Source: Bacteroidales bacterium
GTDB lineage: Bacteria; Bacteroidota; Bacteroidia; Bacteroidales; F082
Direction of reading: 5' to 3'
DNA length: 39,646 nucleotides
NCBI GenBank assembly: GCA_017632935.1
Contig: JAGBQJ010000032.1
Coordinates: forward strand, 1-39,646
The notes under the pieces are model-generated. The model ran no database searches. It saw only the letters and a program-made list of their open reading frames with translations, and had not been told where the DNA came from. A program made the translations under genes and the position numbers. This document shows positions 22,988 through 30,473 of the stretch, in pieces (within the stretch, counting starts at the first letter, position 1; every line of letters starts with the position of its first letter).

Positions 22988-24397
22988 TTATCTGTAAACC
23001 CTTGACATTCTCGGGTTGTCGCCCTTGTTGCGGCCCAGATAAGGCTGGATGCAACGGAAGCCAGTGTAGCAGTTGGCTGAATCCTGATACTGATAGTCGC
23101 GGGTGGTGACTTGCAGATAGTAGGACACGTCCTTCCATGAGCCACCGCGGACGACTTTACGCTTCATGACCGGCGGGTCGTCGGCTTTGGCGTTGTAGGT
23201 GTAGTTGGGGTTCATGTCCCAAGTGAAGTTGTAGGAGTTGGGATCATAGGCCGTGTTGGTCCATTCCGACACGTTACCAGCCATATCGTAAAGGCCCCAA
23301 CCATTAGGAGGATAGCAACCCACCACGAGGGTACGCAAGCCACCGTCGGCGAGGTAGTTACCCCTTCTCGGCTTGAAGTTAGCCAAGAAGCAACCTTTGG
23401 CGTTGCTGGCGTTGGGACCTCCCCACGGATACGGATTCAACATCTTGCCGCCACGGGCAGCCCATTCCCATTCGGCCTCAGTAGGCAGACGGAACTCTGA
23501 CAAGTCGACATCCTTCTTCGAACGCAGGTACGCGTTGAGCAATTCGGTGCGCCACACGCAGAAGGCGCGAGCTTGTTGCCACGTGACACCCACCACCGGA
23601 TAGTTGTCGTAGGCCGGATGCCAGAAATATTTCTCTGTCATCGGGTCGTTGAACGAATAGCTGTAGTCGTGAATCCAGCAAAGCGTGTCGGGATACACAT
23701 TGATGACCTCAGCGCGGGCATAGACCGAACGGTCGCTATAACCCTGCTTACGGTTTGACCATGCGCCCTTGCGGTCGACATTAATGCCGGCATCCGCCTC
23801 GCCAAGTGAATAGTCGTTATCGACCAACTTGCCATCGGCAAAGTCCTTTTTGGCCGCGGCCACCATATCAAACCAGAAATAGGAATAATACAATTTTCTC
23901 GTGTCAATTTCTTTCCGACGGAAATATCTCTCATGTTCAGGGAGATACATTGGCTCGAGGGCTTCGCGCACGTCTTGTTCCTTGCTGTTCCAATCGAGTT
24001 TTTCCTTCCAATTCAACCTCGGCGGGTCATACACCTCACCGGTCTTGCTCTCAGTGATGGCATAACGGTCCGGAAACTGGTCGGCAAGAATTCTTCTTGC
24101 GATAGAGTCTCTCACCCAATAAACGAATTGGCGATACTCATTGTTGGTGATTTCGGTTTCATCCATGAAGAAAGCGGAGACAGAAACCGTTTTCGGCTCA
24201 TTAAGGTAAGAGCCAGTGATGTCTTCACTTCCCACACCCATGGTATAACTGCCTTGCGGAACAAAAACCATTCCGTAAGGATCTGGCTGGTTGAAAGTCT
24301 TATTGGTCTTTCGTACTCCAACCAACTCACCTTGATTTGAATTGCCGCAGGCTGTGAGCAGCAACGCTACGGAAATTACGAACAGTAGTCTTTTCAT
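22988..24397 (-). CDS. gldK: T9SS lipoprotein GldK/PorK
   Basis: The 469-residue lipoprotein has a signal ending in the lipobox LTAC (Cys17). The body is a formylglycine-generating-enzyme-like (SUMF1) fold typical of GldK: MVFVPQGSYTMGVG, DETEITNNEYRQFV, PVVGVTWQQARAFCVW, RLPTEAEWEWAARGG, DMAGNVSEWTNTAYD and KVVRGGSWKDV. In the family it is not an FGE enzyme but a structural outer-membrane partner of GldN, together forming rings. It lies 207 bases downstream of porP and 69 bases before gldL. A possible separate -7 element lies in the porP-gldK gap. Confidence 0.96.
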   Translation of the reverse strand: MKRLLFVISVALLLTACGNSNQGELVGVRKTNKTFNQPDPYGMVFVPQGSYTMGVGSEDITGSYLNEPKTVSVSAFFMDETEITNNEYRQFVYWVRDSIARRILADQFPDRYAITESKTGEVYDPPRLNWKEKLDWNSKEQDVREALEPMYLPEHERYFRRKEIDTRKLYYSYFWFDMVAAAKKDFADGKLVDNDYSLGEADAGINVDRKGAWSNRKQGYSDRSVYARAEVINVYPDTLCWIHDYSYSFNDPMTEKYFWHPAYDNYPVVGVTWQQARAFCVWRTELLNAYLRSKKDVDLSEFRLPTEAEWEWAARGGKMLNPYPWGGPNASNAKGCFLANFKPRRGNYLADGGLRTLVVGCYPPNGWGLYDMAGNVSEWTNTAYDPNSYNFTWDMNPNYTYNAKADDPPVMKRKVVRGGSWKDVSYYLQVTTRDYQYQDSANCYTGFRCIQPYLGRNKGDNPRMSRVYR

Positions 24398-24492
24398 CTT
24401 GTTGACAATGATATAATTACTATTTATTTTTCTATTATTTTTCCAACCAAATGTCCCCGAAATTGGAGACAGCGATTCCTATTAAAAACCGC

Positions 24493-24500
24493 CAAAATTA
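24493..24500 (-). promoter_or_regulatory. Possible -7 element before gldK
   Basis: TAATTTTG on the minus strand fits TAnnTTTG inside the 207-base AT-rich gap between porP and gldK. No -33 element at a suitable distance, so weak. Confidence 0.3.
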
Positions 24501-24604
24501 TAAAATATTATATTTCCCTCCTCATTTTTTCAAACTTTTTTCTTCAAATCCTCTCTAAATCATCATTAATGACACCCAAAACGTCTTCAACTCCTTCCTA
24601 AAAA

Positions 24605-25582
24605 TCACAGATAACGGACGCTGCGATAGTCGCGCGGCGTACGGTCGAGGTCGAGCTTGAAACAGTAGCTCAGACCTATTTCATGCGAGCCCGGCAAACC
24701 CAAACCTAAAGTATTGATATCGTATGAATAAGCAATGGTCAAATCCTTGATAGTGACGCCTGCCAGTATTCCGACGGACTCCTGAAAGCGGTAATTGACA
24801 CCCAAAGAAAAGATGTTATTATAGATAACGCGCGCGCTGGCGTTGAACTGTGTCGAAGAGATATTGCTCATCACGCTGGCCGACGGAACGAAAGTAAGGT
24901 ACGGAATGTCCTCGATCTGGAACGGATAACCAGCGATGGCATAGAAGGTACGGTCGGTGGTGAAACTGGCGCTCGTTTCGGCCTGGTCGTTAAGCGAGGC
25001 ACTCATCGACTCAAGCACGTTGACGACCGAGAAACCCAAGAAGAACGAGTCCGGGATTTGCCAGAACAGGCCGACATTAAAGTCGAACATCATGGCGCTT
25101 TCCTCGCCCAAGCCTTGGAGCAACGGGTCGCCTTCTTGATTAGGATTCAGTTGTGAGAAGTCGACGGTACGGTTGAGCAAAGTGCCCGCCACACCAATGC
25201 CGAGCGTAGATCCGCCAAGGTCGGCATGATAGGAATAGCCCAAGCCCACGTTGACATTGTTCTCAAAACCCAGCTTATCTTGCATGATGGAAAACTCCAT
25301 ACCGCCATGCAGCTTGCGGAAAGGCATATCTCCCGACAAAAGGAAAGTCGTCGGCGCAATCTCGTTGCCGTCCATATCCGTAAATCCCGCCCATTGCATA
25401 CGATATAGCCCCAACACATTAATCCCTTCGCTCATGCCCGCGAAACCCGCATTGGCGTAGGCATACGAATTCGAATAGTTAGTAAACATGGGGGCTTGCT
25501 GTGCTTTGACTCCCATGCCCATCGAAAACAGCATGACAAAGAGTAGGGCGATATGTGTTATTTTCGTCTTCAAAACCAACAA
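24605..25582 (-). CDS. porP: PorP/SprF-family type IX secretion outer-membrane protein
   Basis: The 325-residue product has a signal peptide ending near VKAQQ and then the family opening APMFTNYSNSYAYANAGFAG. A 14-strand-type beta-barrel pattern follows (LPGSHEIGLSYCFKLD near the end). PorP/SprF proteins act with the T9SS at the outer membrane, and the gene order porP-gldK-gldL-gldM-gldN is the classical core. Among several PorP-like paralogues usual in these genomes, this one is most likely the core member because of its position. The last residues (RTPRDYRSVRYL) extend beyond the barrel. Confidence 0.93.
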   Translation of the reverse strand: MLVLKTKITHIALLFVMLFSMGMGVKAQQAPMFTNYSNSYAYANAGFAGMSEGINVLGLYRMQWAGFTDMDGNEIAPTTFLLSGDMPFRKLHGGMEFSIMQDKLGFENNVNVGLGYSYHADLGGSTLGIGVAGTLLNRTVDFSQLNPNQEGDPLLQGLGEESAMMFDFNVGLFWQIPDSFFLGFSVVNVLESMSASLNDQAETSASFTTDRTFYAIAGYPFQIEDIPYLTFVPSASVMSNISSTQFNASARVIYNNIFSLGVNYRFQESVGILAGVTIKDLTIAYSYDINTLGLGLPGSHEIGLSYCFKLDLDRTPRDYRSVRYL

Positions 25583-25685
25583 TATTGCTGCGATTGAAAC
25601 CGCGAATTTACGAAAATAGTATTTATTTGAGCAAATTAATTTTCATCAGCTCGAACTAATGTTTTGTTTTTCAATATGATAATTT

Positions 25686-27173
25686 TTACTTGAACAGCCT
25701 GATAATGTCGTTGCCATTGGCCAAGACAACCAGACCCAAGACAATGACAAGACCCACCATTTCGGCCACTTCCATGAACTTGTCGGATGGTTTGCGGCGT
25801 GTGATAATCTCAAACAGCAGGAACAATATGTGACCGCCATCCAAGGCCGGAATAGGCAGGATGTTCATCACGGCGAGAGCAATGGACAGGAAGGCCGTCA
25901 TGCGCCAGAACATGCTCCAAATCCAGGTGTCAGGGAAAATCTTGCCGATGGAAATGAAACCACCGACATTTTCATAAGCCTTAGTCTTGGGGTTGAAGAT
26001 GAGCTTCACCTGCTTCCAATAGTCGCCCAACTCGCTGATAGTCTTTGAGAAACCAGCAGGAATGGCTTGGAAGAAGGTGTAATCCTTGACTGCGATAAGT
26101 GATTTGACTGTAGCGCCAATTATCGGCTGTTCGCCAATATGCATATCAAAGACAACTGTATCGTTTCCTCTTAACGCCAATAATTTGACATCTTGATTCT
26201 TATAATTTACAATTGTATTCCTGAAATCATGAAAATAAGGGGTCCTGATCTCATTAATCCCAATGACCTGATCACCCTTCTTCAATCCCGCTAAATAAGC
26301 AGGACTAACCTCCATTCTCTCATCAACCATGATGCTGTCGGCAACACTATCGATGACAAATGGGTATCGGGTTGAAATAAAGTCAGGGTCTTGTGTGCTA
26401 AGCAACAAACGAGTCGCTTCTTCTGGCAATTCAATAACAACATTCTTTCCATCGCGTTCCACCTCAACAGTTTCAGCTTTATCGATGATGATTTGCAATG
26501 GAATCTTAGAAAAGTCTTCATAAAACTTGCCATCAACAGCCAAAATCTTGTCCCCGGTGCGGAAGCCTAATTCGTATCCCAAGCTGTCAACGGCAATACC
26601 ATATTTGTTGACTTCGGTAGTGGGCAAATACTGCTCTCCTTTCGCGGTCAACAGGCCGATATAGATAGCAAACGCCAGCACCACGTTCATAAACACGCCG
26701 GCCACCATGATGATGAAACGTTGCCAAGCAGGTTTGGAACGGAACTCCCAAGGTTGGGGCGGTTGCTTCATCTGCGACTTGTCCATCGACTCGTCGACCA
26801 TGCCAGCAATCTTGTTGTAGCCACCCAGCGGGAACCAGCCGATGCCGTATTCCGTACCATCGCTGCGACGCCAGTCGTCCTCGGGTAAAGTGTTCAAGTC
26901 AATCGGGTCGTAGTTTTTCTGTTTCTTTCCGGCAGCATCACGGTATTCGGTCACGGTATATTTGTCGGGCACGTTCTTCGAGAAGAACTTGAAGCGCCAC
27001 TTACCGTTCACCTTCTTGCAGCGGAAAAGCGAGAAGCCCCAGTCGAAGAAAAGATAAAACTTGTCGACACGGGTCTTGAAAGCCTTGGCGGCGAGGAAAT
27101 GGCCTAGCTCATGGACGAAAATCAAGATGGAGAGAGAAAGGAAAAACTGTAATACCTTAATTAATATAGTCAT
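25686..27173 (-). CDS. rseP: RseP-like site-2 zinc metalloprotease
   Basis: The 495-residue integral membrane protease has the zinc motif HELGH at 21-25 in its first membrane helix. The second metal ligand motif NILPIPALDGGH lies in a later helix, and two PDZ-like regions lie in between (DSLGYELGFRTGDKILAVDG and VSPAYLAGLKKGDQVIGI). In other bacteria this enzyme cuts anti-sigma factors and cleared signal peptides within the membrane. An insertion with charged residues at about 50-110 (KFFSKNVPDKYTV and following) is typical for the Bacteroidetes form. The FecR-like protein at 1283 could be a substrate by analogy, but that is inference. It has its own -7 element and ends 103 bases before porP. 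Confidence 0.94.
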   Translation of the reverse strand: MTILIKVLQFFLSLSILIFVHELGHFLAAKAFKTRVDKFYLFFDWGFSLFRCKKVNGKWRFKFFSKNVPDKYTVTEYRDAAGKKQKNYDPIDLNTLPEDDWRRSDGTEYGIGWFPLGGYNKIAGMVDESMDKSQMKQPPQPWEFRSKPAWQRFIIMVAGVFMNVVLAFAIYIGLLTAKGEQYLPTTEVNKYGIAVDSLGYELGFRTGDKILAVDGKFYEDFSKIPLQIIIDKAETVEVERDGKNVVIELPEEATRLLLSTQDPDFISTRYPFVIDSVADSIMVDERMEVSPAYLAGLKKGDQVIGINEIRTPYFHDFRNTIVNYKNQDVKLLALRGNDTVVFDMHIGEQPIIGATVKSLIAVKDYTFFQAIPAGFSKTISELGDYWKQVKLIFNPKTKAYENVGGFISIGKIFPDTWIWSMFWRMTAFLSIALAVMNILPIPALDGGHILFLLFEIITRRKPSDKFMEVAEMVGLVIVLGLVVLANGNDIIRLFK

Positions 27174-27204
27174 AGTGGTTTTGTTTATCGTTGAAAAAAC
27201 GGCG

Positions 27205-27212
27205 CAAAGATA
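27205..27212 (-). promoter_or_regulatory. -7 promoter element of rseP
   Basis: TATCTTTG on the minus strand matches TAnnTTTG. It lies in the 46-base gap just before the M23 stop codon and 32 bases upstream of the rseP start. Confidence 0.5.
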
Positions 27213-27219
27213 GTGATTT

Positions 27220-28155
27220 TTACTTTTCGTCGGGTTGATTAATGGTCATATAATCGGCAGGATTGATGGCAACGCCGTTGCGCCAAAGCTCGAAATGCAG
27301 ATGCTCAGTCTCTTGCTTGTCGCCCGAACGACCCAAAATCGCGATGGCCTCCCCTGCCCTTACATAGTCGCCTTCCTTTTTCAGCAAAGTGGCATTGTGC
27401 TTATACACAGAGAAATAGCTGTCGGCATGTTGGATACCGATGCAATAACCATTGTTGATGCTCCAGGTGGAGAAAACCACGGTGCCATCCAAGGTGGCGT
27501 TGATAATCTGGTCACCGTCGGAGATGATGTCGATGCCAAAATGTCCCTCATCGACATTGAAGGCCTTAATGACCGTCCCGTTGAGTGGAACGAAGAAGTT
27601 CTTCACCAAAGAACTCGGTTTGGTGGGCGGCAGGTAGTCGGGACCGAAGAGGTTGTATTGGTTTTGGGCCTCGTATTCCAAACGCAAGATACTGTCCTGC
27701 TCCGATTTCTTCAAGGTGATGGTGTCGAGGACTTCCTTCGGCAAAGGCTCGTAGATGCTCATCGAAGCCAAAGCACTGTCGGCGGTAAAGTCATAGCCTT
27801 CCACGATTTTCTTCAGGTTTTCGAAGTATATATCCTTCTTCTGCATCTCACGGCTGAGCGAGTCGGCACGGAGATTGAGCAGATAAACCTCTCGGTTGAG
27901 GTTGGTATCGGTATAGCCTGGGATGTATTCGCGTAAAGGTGTGAAAGCGATGATAAACGTCGTGATGATAATAAGCAACAAAGAGATGCCGATAATCACT
28001 AAAACCAAGTTGAGCAAGTTCAGTTTGAAATTGAGGATAGGGCGGCCGTTTTCATCGTGCGACATCAGGAAGTCGTATCTCCGGTTCAGCTTTTTCAGGG
28101 AAATGTTACGGAGCCTGACTTTTTTCGGCTTTTTATTTTGTGGGGTTTCTGCCAT
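27220..28155 (-). CDS. M23 (LytM-type) peptidoglycan endopeptidase-like membrane protein
   Basis: From the ATG at 28155 (MAETPQNKKPKKVRLRN) the product is 311 residues. It has a basic cytoplasmic start, one membrane helix (about 46-71) and a coiled-coil-like segment (about 82-110). A C-terminal M23 domain contains GHFGIDI and HLHFELW, which keep the zinc ligands HxxxD and HxH. Enzymes of this type cut peptidoglycan cross-links; the zinc site looks intact, so activity is plausible. The open frame to 28227 adds an unlikely hydrophobic stretch upstream of the -7 element, so the shorter start is used. Its nearness to the T9SS core is of interest because large cell-envelope machines need wall openings, but a link is not shown. 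Confidence 0.9.
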   Translation of the reverse strand: MAETPQNKKPKKVRLRNISLKKLNRRYDFLMSHDENGRPILNFKLNLLNLVLVIIGISLLLIIITTFIIAFTPLREYIPGYTDTNLNREVYLLNLRADSLSREMQKKDIYFENLKKIVEGYDFTADSALASMSIYEPLPKEVLDTITLKKSEQDSILRLEYEAQNQYNLFGPDYLPPTKPSSLVKNFFVPLNGTVIKAFNVDEGHFGIDIISDGDQIINATLDGTVVFSTWSINNGYCIGIQHADSYFSVYKHNATLLKKEGDYVRAGEAIAILGRSGDKQETEHLHFELWRNGVAINPADYMTINQPDEK

Positions 28156-28185
28156 TATGCTATGTAATAGGTCATTAATAACCCG

Positions 28186-28193
28186 CAAAAATA
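28186..28193 (-). promoter_or_regulatory. -7 promoter element of the M23 gene
   Basis: TATTTTTG on the minus strand matches TAnnTTTG, 30 bases before the ATG at 28155. Confidence 0.5.
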
Positions 28194-28215
28194 GGAAAAA
28201 ATTGCGACATGGACG

Positions 28216-28250
28216 AAAAAAGGCCAACCGCTCTCGCGGTCAGCCTTTTG
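28216..28250 (-). terminator. Terminator of the groES-groEL operon
   Basis: AAAAGGC and GCCTTTT arms with an inner ACCGC/GCGGT stem form a strong hairpin followed by a T-run on the minus strand. It lies 84 bases after the groEL stop, with a family A repeat in between. Confidence 0.8.
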
Positions 28251-28290
28251 CTCGTTTCCATTTTTTCTGGATTAACTCCGTTGAATCTTC

Positions 28291-28330
28291 GATTTGCTTC
28301 GTTCCTCGCAATGACGCGAAGCGCGTCATA
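28291..28330. repeat. Dispersed repeat, family A, between groEL and its terminator
   Basis: GATTTGCTTCGTTCCTCGCA then ATGACGCGAAGCG begins 3 bases after the groEL stop codon on the transcribed strand, so it is part of the groEL 3' untranslated region. Confidence 0.85.
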
Positions 28331-28333
28331 GGA

Positions 28334-29968
28334 TTACATCATGCCGTCCATTCCGCCGCCCATGGGCATCGGAGGGGTCGGAGGCGTGGGCTCCTTGTGG
28401 TTGCTGATGACGCACTCGGTGGTCAGCAGCATGCCAGCGATGGATGCGGCGTTCTCCAAGGCGACTCTTGACACCTTGACGGGATCGATGACACCGGTCT
28501 TGAGCAGATTCTCATAGACCTCGGTGCGGGCATTGAAGCCGAAGTCACCCTTGCCTTCCATGACCTTGTTGACGACGACCGAGCCTTCGAGGCCGGCGTT
28601 CTCAACAATCTGACGCAGCGGCTCTTCCAGAGCGCGCTTGATGATGGCGATACCCGTGGTCTCGTCCTCGTTCTCGCCCTTCATCTTCTCGATGGCCTTG
28701 ATGGCACGGATGAAGCCGACACCGCCGCCAGGGATGATACCCTCTTCGATGGCAGCGCGGGTGGCGTTCAGAGCGTCCTCCACGCGGTCTTTCTTTTCCT
28801 TCATCTCGACCTCGGAAGCGGCACCGACGTAGATGACTGCCACGCCACCGGCCAACTTGGCCAGACGCTCTTGCAGTTTCTCGCGGTCATAGTCGCTCGT
28901 GGTGGTCTTGATTTGAGCCTTAATCTGGGCAGTGCGGCCTTCGATGTCCTTCTTGGCACCGTGACCATTCACGATGGTAGTGTTGTCCTTGTTGATGCTG
29001 ACCTTGTCGGCCTGACCTAGCATTTGCAGGGTGGCATCTTCAAGTTTGTAACCCTTCTCTTCGCTGATGACGGTACCACCGGTCAGGATGGCGATGTCTT
29101 CCAGCATCTCTTTTCTACGATCACCGAAGCCAGGAGCCTTGACGGCAGCGACTTTCAGCGAGCCACGCAAACGGTTGACGACCAAGGTAGCCAAAGCTTC
29201 ACCGTCGATGTCCTCAGCGATGATAACGAGGGCGCGACCGGTTTGCAAGGTCTTTTCGAGCACAGGCAGCAGGTCCTTCATCACGGAGATCTTCTTGTCG
29301 TAGATCAGGATGTAAGGATTCTCGTAAACGGCTTCCATCTTCTCGGTGTTGGTGACGAAATAAGGTGAAATGTAGCCACGGTCGAACTGCATACCTTCGA
29401 CGACGTCGACGTAGGTGTTGATACCCTTGGCATCTTCAACAGTGATGACGCCTTCTTGTTTCACCTTGCTCATAGCCTCAGCGATGAGACCTCCGATTTC
29501 ACCGTCGTTATTGGCGGAGATGGTAGCCACTTGCTTGATCTTCTCGTTGTCGCCGTCGACCTTCACCGACATCTTCTTCAGCGAAGCGACCACAGCGGCT
29601 ACAGCCTTGTCGATACCGCGCTTTAGGTCCAAAGGATTGGCACCGGCGGTGACGTTTTTCAGACCTGTGGCCACGATGGCTTGGGCCAACACGGTGGCGG
29701 TGGTGGTACCATCACCGGCTAGGTCGTTGGTCTTGGAAGCGACTTCCTTCACCAACTGAGCGCCCATGTTTTCAACAGGGTCGATGAGTTCGATTTCCTT
29801 GGCAACCGTCACACCGTCCTTGGTGATTTGGGGAGCGCCATACGATTTCTCGATGACCACGTTACGGCCTTTGGGGCCGAGGGTCACCTTCACTGCATTA
29901 CTCAATGCATCGACGCCTTTCTTCAGGCCGTCGCGTGATTCGATATTGAAAAGAATGTCTTTTGCCAT
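28334..29968 (-). CDS. groEL: Chaperonin GroEL (Cpn60)
   Basis: This 544-residue subunit of the double-ring chaperonin has the classical start [20 protein letters not shown]. The ATP site motif [14 protein letters not shown] (about 85-98) is intact. The apical domain contains [17 protein letters not shown]. The C-terminal tail, [15 protein letters not shown], is a short Gly/Met ending. It folds newly made and stressed proteins in the cytoplasm with GroES, whose gene is 46 bases upstream. No frameshift or missing motif is seen. Confidence 0.98.
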   Translation of the reverse strand: MAKDILFNIESRDGLKKGVDALSNAVKVTLGPKGRNVVIEKSYGAPQITKDGVTVAKEIELIDPVENMGAQLVKEVASKTNDLAGDGTTTATVLAQAIVATGLKNVTAGANPLDLKRGIDKAVAAVVASLKKMSVKVDGDNEKIKQVATISANNDGEIGGLIAEAMSKVKQEGVITVEDAKGINTYVDVVEGMQFDRGYISPYFVTNTEKMEAVYENPYILIYDKKISVMKDLLPVLEKTLQTGRALVIIAEDIDGEALATLVVNRLRGSLKVAAVKAPGFGDRRKEMLEDIAILTGGTVISEEKGYKLEDATLQMLGQADKVSINKDNTTIVNGHGAKKDIEGRTAQIKAQIKTTTSDYDREKLQERLAKLAGGVAVIYVGAASEVEMKEKKDRVEDALNATRAAIEEGIIPGGGVGFIRAIKAIEKMKGENEDETTGIAIIKRALEEPLRQIVENAGLEGSVVVNKVMEGKGDFGFNARTEVYENLLKTGVIDPVKVSRVALENAASIAGMLLTTECVISNHKEPTPPTPPMPMGGGMDGMM

Positions 29969-29973
29969 GATAT

Positions 29974-30014
29974 TTGTTGTTTATTGTTGACTGTTGAATT
30001 GTTTAATTGTTGGA
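29974..30014. repeat. TTGTTGA-type simple tandem units between groES and groEL
   Basis: Units such as TTGTTGACTGTTGAATTG fill the groES-groEL gap; the same wording recurs in the groES leader at 30304-30340. Weak secondary structure is expected. Confidence 0.5.
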
Positions 30015-30293
30015 TTAGATGATGGCGATGACGTCTGATTCACGCATGATCATATAATCCTTGCCGTCGAGGTGGAACTCGGTGCCGGCATATTTGCCAT
30101 AAATGACATTGTCGCCAACCTTCAGGGTCATGGCGTTGTCCTTGGTGCCGGGACCTACGGCGACTACTTTACCTTGTTGGGGTTTCTCTTTAGCGGTGTC
30201 GGGGATGATGATACCGCTAGCGGTTTTCTGTTCGGCGGCGGCGGGCTCGATGACCACGCGGTCGGCCAGAGGTTTGATTGCTAATTTTGCCAT
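30015..30293 (-). CDS. groES: Co-chaperonin GroES (Cpn10)
   Basis: From the ATG at 30293 ([17 protein letters not shown]) the product is 92 residues, the normal GroES size. The mobile loop is recognisable in [17 protein letters not shown], followed by the beta-barrel motifs GKVVAVGPG and [15 protein letters not shown]. It caps GroEL. The reading frame is open to 30416, but that extension runs through leader repeats and is rejected. The upstream region lacks a CIRCE element but has two unusual inverted repeats at 30397-30455. Confidence 0.97.
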   Translation of the reverse strand: MAKLAIKPLADRVVIEPAAAEQKTASGIIIPDTAKEKPQQGKVVAVGPGTKDNAMTLKVGDNVIYGKYAGTEFHLDGKDYMIMRESDVIAII

Positions 30294-30303
30294 AATGTGT
30301 TTA

Positions 30304-30340
30304 TGTTTAATTGTTGATTGTTTAATCGTTGAATTGTTGA
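30304..30340. repeat. TTGTTGA-type simple units in the groES leader
   Basis: TTAATTGTTGATTGTTTAAT and related units sit just before the groES ATG and mirror the groES-groEL gap at 29974-30014. Confidence 0.45.
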
Positions 30341-30371
30341 CGCAGGACTGCGGGACGCGGGACGCGAGACC
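30339..30371. repeat. GC-rich dispersed repeat, family D, in the groES leader
   Basis: GACGCAGGACTGCGGGACGC and a following GGGACGCGAGACC are three variants of a GGGACGC unit. They resemble the stretch at 14410-14454. Confidence 0.5.
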
Positions 30372-30396
30372 ACAATCCGCCCGACAACGGCGCGTT

Positions 30397-30455
30397 TTTG
30401 TCACATTTCGTGCCAAAGTGGAAAATGGCAGGGTTTTGTCAGTCGAGGTGACAAA
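30397..30455 (-). promoter_or_regulatory. Two tandem inverted repeats upstream of groES, candidate heat-shock control region
   Basis: TTTGTCA-N7-TGCCAAA (30397-30417) and TTTGTCA-N7-TGACAAA (30435-30455) have the same spacing; the second is perfect and the first has one mismatch. Read on the groES strand both begin CCACTTTGkCAC, a direct repeat with 38-base period. This is not CIRCE (TTAGCACTC-N9-GAGTGCTAA). No TAnnTTTG element lies at this site. The string TTGGCACG in one copy resembles a sigma-54 -24 element, but the -12 part fits poorly. Confidence 0.6.
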
Positions 30456-30473
30456 GTGGCATTTCGGAAAGCA

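Noticed and set aside
22988-24397. Active formylglycine-generating (sulfatase-activating) enzyme
   Set aside because: SUMF1-like fold is present, but lipobox, length and position in porP-gldKLMN identify GldK, a structural T9SS protein.
28156-28227. N-terminal extension of the M23 protein
   Set aside because: Would start upstream of the -7 element at 28186-28193 and adds no family sequence.
30294-30416. N-terminal extension of GroES
   Set aside because: Runs through leader repeats and the inverted-repeat control region; the family start MAKLAIKPL is at 30293.
30402-30417. Sigma-54 promoter for groES
   Set aside because: TTGGCACG fits the -24 half on the minus strand, but the -12 half (GTGA where TTGC is expected) does not, so it is not claimed as a feature.
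30397-30455. CIRCE (HrcA) site before groES
   Set aside because: The sequence does not match TTAGCACTC-N9-GAGTGCTAA; arms and spacing differ.
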